Below are positions 57,480-59,600 of a stretch of 59,600 bases of DNA, piece by piece. How positions within the stretch are numbered: position 1 is the stretch's first letter; each line of letters opens with the position of its first letter. A program made the translations under genes and the position numbers. Location: contig KN805409.1 in NCBI GenBank assembly GCA_000818945.1, positions 273,758-333,357 of the forward strand, in the 5' to 3' direction. This DNA is from Schizochytrium sp. CCTCC M209059 (taxonomy: Eukaryota; Sar; Bigyra; Thraustochytrida; Thraustochytriidae). The notes beneath the pieces are model-generated. The model was not told the origin of the DNA. It saw only the letters and a list, made by a program, of their open reading frames with translations, and did not search any database.

Positions 57480-58830
57480 TTAAGGGCTGCTCGACATTTT
57501 CAGCTGCGCCATAAAGTCATCAAAGAAGGAAGATGAGAGCTTTGGGGTGTTGGAGGGCGCCATGGAGGGCGATGCCGTCGCATCGGGGACACGAGGCAGC
57601 GCTGGAATGGACACGCGGGGTTGATTGGAGTGGTGGCTGCTGTGTTGACGCAGAGGCATCTTTTTCACACTAGATGTAGCTGCGTTGGGGGTGGGAAGTT
57701 TGTTCTTTTGCGACGTGAGCTGCACGAGATCAGCCATTTTGTCGAGGGAAGAAGGGCCGACGAGCTTGCGCGGCGCGGTAGACTCCGAGAGCGTCGAGGG
57801 CGAGGGTCCGCCGCCACTCAGGCTCAAGAGGGAGCGCACGGTCTCGGTTTGCTTGAGGTGGGCCGGCACGGTTGCCGTCGCAAAGTTGCTGTTGTTCTTA
57901 TTGGAGAAGTTGTTTGGCGCTGTCGAGGCCTCGAGCAAGGCGCGGGCGTCGGGCGCCTGTCTGGCCGCGAGAAGCGGAGAGGCAGGGGACTGGGCGACGG
58001 CGGGACGCTCGCTCTCGGGAGAAGCCGTGGCGCTCGCGGCATCGTCCTGGGGGGAGGAGGCGTCGCTGATCTTGCGCACTTTGTGGGGCGGCAGGTGCAG
58101 GAGCGCCTGGGCGGTGGCTAGCACGGTGTTTCCTTGACGCGAGGGCGCGTCGGCGACATCGGCGGCGGTGAGACGAAGCTGATGCGTGTATGCAGAGTTG
58201 GGCGCGCCATATGTGTTGTGCATTTGCGATGACGGTGACGACAAGGAGGAGTCGGGCACCTTGCGCTTGGATTTGGAATGATTATGGGTAAGCATGTGAG
58301 AGTTGCGGTTCGAGGCTTGTGCAAAAGACTTGTTGCAGCCGGGGTATGTGCAGGCATAGGGTCGATGACCAGTATGGGTGCGAATGTGGGTCTTTAGATT
58401 TGCCTTGTATGCGAACTTTTTGTCACAGCCGGGGTATGTGCAGACGAAGTCCTTTTCGCCAGTGTGCACGAGATTATGACGCTTGAGCTTTGCCCGTTCG
58501 TAGAATCTCTTTCCACACCCGGGCACAGGGCACACGAATTCGCGTGGTTTGTGTGTGAGCAGGTGTTTGCGGAGCACCTTGCGGTCCTTGACGACTTTGC
58601 CGCAGCCCTCGAAGAGGCATCGAAAGACGGTGCGGCCGTCGGTGCGGTGGATGACCTCGTGCGGGCCCCACTTATGTTGTGCGACATGTTCTCGGAGGAG
58701 CTTGGAGGTGGCAAGGACCTTGCCGCAGAACTCGCACGCGAGATCTGGCGCGGCTCCTGTGGCATTGGAGGACGTGCTCATGGTGCTCGTGGTGCTGGCA
58801 ATGCGCGCCGCCGCCGCTGGCTGTGCTCGT

Positions 58831-58875
<45 letters not shown>

Positions 58876-58880
58876 ATCAT
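57480..58880 (-). CDS. YY1-like C2H2 zinc-finger transcription factor
   Basis: A 466-residue nuclear protein. The first ATG codons in frame are the MM at 58880; upstream the frame has no ATG. A 16-residue or longer poly-Gln tract follows. Five C2H2 fingers are present: CEFCGKVLATSKLLREHVAQH, CLFEGCGKVVKDRKVLRKH, CPVPGCGKRFYERAKLKRH, CTYPGCDKKFAYKANLKTH and CTYPGCNKSFAQASNRNSH, joined by HTGEK-type linkers. The last four match the four-finger block of YY1/pleiohomeotic in order and spacing, notably AKLKRHNLVHTGEK and GCNKSFAQASN, which supports YY1-type DNA binding. The basic KSKRKV after the fingers is a likely nuclear signal. The rest is disordered (Ser/Pro/Ala). The TAA at 57480 is followed by a further open, coding-like segment. 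Confidence 0.88.
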
Positions 58881-59600
58881 TTTCCCGTCTTGGTTACACA
58901 ACGTTTGCGAGCGACGGGACTCTCGACCTCGTCTCTGCGCGGCCACGCCACGCCAGGCCGCGCCAGCCCCGACCAAGCCGGGTTCGCCTTCGCTTCGCGC
59001 TCGCTTCTCGCTCGCCTCAACGGCCGCGCGCAAAAGGGCTTTGGCTTTGCTAGTTTCGCTTATGTTGCTTGCGTGCGCTTTTTTCCTCTTTGTCGATCGA
59101 CCAGGCAGCCCAGGCAGCCAGCCTCAGACAGACAAACGGGTCCCCTCTCTCCGCGAGGCTCCCCGGCTCGGCTTCTCTTGCCCGAGCTTCGCGCGCTCCG
59201 TGCCGCCGCTCTCGCCCTCGCGTGCGCGGTCTCCGCGCTCTTGCTCGCTCGTGTCGCCGGGCTCGCGCGGGTCAGGAGTTTCTGTTTCTGTTTCTGATTT
59301 GCTGCCGCGCGCGCGACGCAAGCGGGCGAGCGAGCGCCTCCTTGTTTTTTTTGAATTTCAACTAGTTTTATTCCTTTTTTTGTTGGCCGATGGAAGGGCG
59401 GGAAAGGGAGGAGGAGGAGGGGGGGGCTAGCACTTTCATTTTTTTTTCATTTTTATCGCCGCAGCGTGGAGGCCTGGCTGGTTCCTCTTTCCCGTCTATT
59501 ATTCCTTCCTTTCTTGCTTCCTTTTTTTGGATTGAGGAATAATATTCTTTCCTACTTCCTTGCTTGCTTTCTTTATCCTTTCTTTCGTCGCGTTCTTCCT
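58881..59600. promoter_or_regulatory. Upstream region of the YY1-like gene
   Basis: The first 450 bp are GC-rich, with a cagacagac run near 59126-59135 and (gagc/gctc)-like runs. From about 59340 the sequence turns into T/C-rich and poly-T simple sequence to the window end. The YY1-like promoter is expected here; no gene is supported. Confidence 0.4.

Noticed and set aside
57435..57500. A 44-bp intron (gtcgag...ggcag on the minus strand) removing the YY1-like stop
   Set aside because: The donor is poor and 44 is not a multiple of three, so splicing would leave the extension frame.

Overview
This window looks like nuclear DNA of a gene-dense, nearly intron-free, GC-rich unicellular eukaryote. 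The proteins are eukaryotic: an eIF3j subunit, a YIPF5-type Golgi protein, Myb factors, a MAP3K-like kinase, an IQ-repeat protein and a YY1-like zinc-finger factor. Almost every gene reads as one uninterrupted frame. Poly-Gln/Asn tracts are common, and 5' flanks carry tetra- and pentanucleotide microsatellites. Together this fits a thraustochytrid/labyrinthulomycete stramenopile best. That is an inference; nothing in the sequence names the species. I saw no rRNA, tRNA, CRISPR array or intact transposon by eye.

Layout. 0-9.9 kb: a Myb factor (-), an EEP-superfamily hydrolase (+), an AP endonuclease (+), an unknown protein (-) and a four-helix membrane protein (+). 10.5-16.8 kb: histidyl-tRNA synthetase (+) faces a 1424-residue XPD/FANCJ/RTEL-type Fe-S helicase (-) that carries an SP-RING (SUMO E3-type) domain in its N-terminal half. 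17.4-18.1 kb: a degenerate 168-bp tandem repeat. 19.3-26.2 kb: a four-repeat Myb protein with an N-myristoylation-like start, a polytopic membrane protein, a Rdx(SelW/SelH)-like protein split by a C2H2 finger, and a YIPF5-like Golgi protein (-). 27.5-33.2 kb: a 5.7-kb minisatellite of 93 units of 61 bp. 33.3-35.8 kb: an archaeal-type DHBP synthase (riboflavin pathway) and eIF3j. 36.0-38.0 kb: an ankyrin-repeat pseudogene interrupted by a second, 1-kb array of the same minisatellite. 38-43.8 kb: a gene-poor, microsatellite-rich stretch. 43.8-59 kb: a MAP3K-like kinase, a DSP-type pseudophosphatase, a nodulin-like MFS transporter, a nine-IQ protein, a phytanoyl-CoA dioxygenase-family enzyme (-) and a YY1-like factor (-).

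The strongest unusual signals are these. (1) The 61-bp minisatellite is derived from ankyrin-repeat coding sequence. The ankyrin pseudogene at 36 kb reads in frame into the first unit and resumes the ankyrin pattern after the last one, so a single repeat seems to have been amplified locally, and the large array at 27.5 kb is made of the same unit. (2) An SP-RING fused to an Fe-S DNA helicase. (3) A Myb factor with an MGxxxS myristoylation signal. (4) A YY1-like factor whose reading frame continues 78 codons beyond an in-frame TAA. The genes do not form an operon or a single pathway. A loose DNA-repair flavour (AP endonuclease with PIP-like and SIM-like motifs, SP-RING helicase) is present in the left half.
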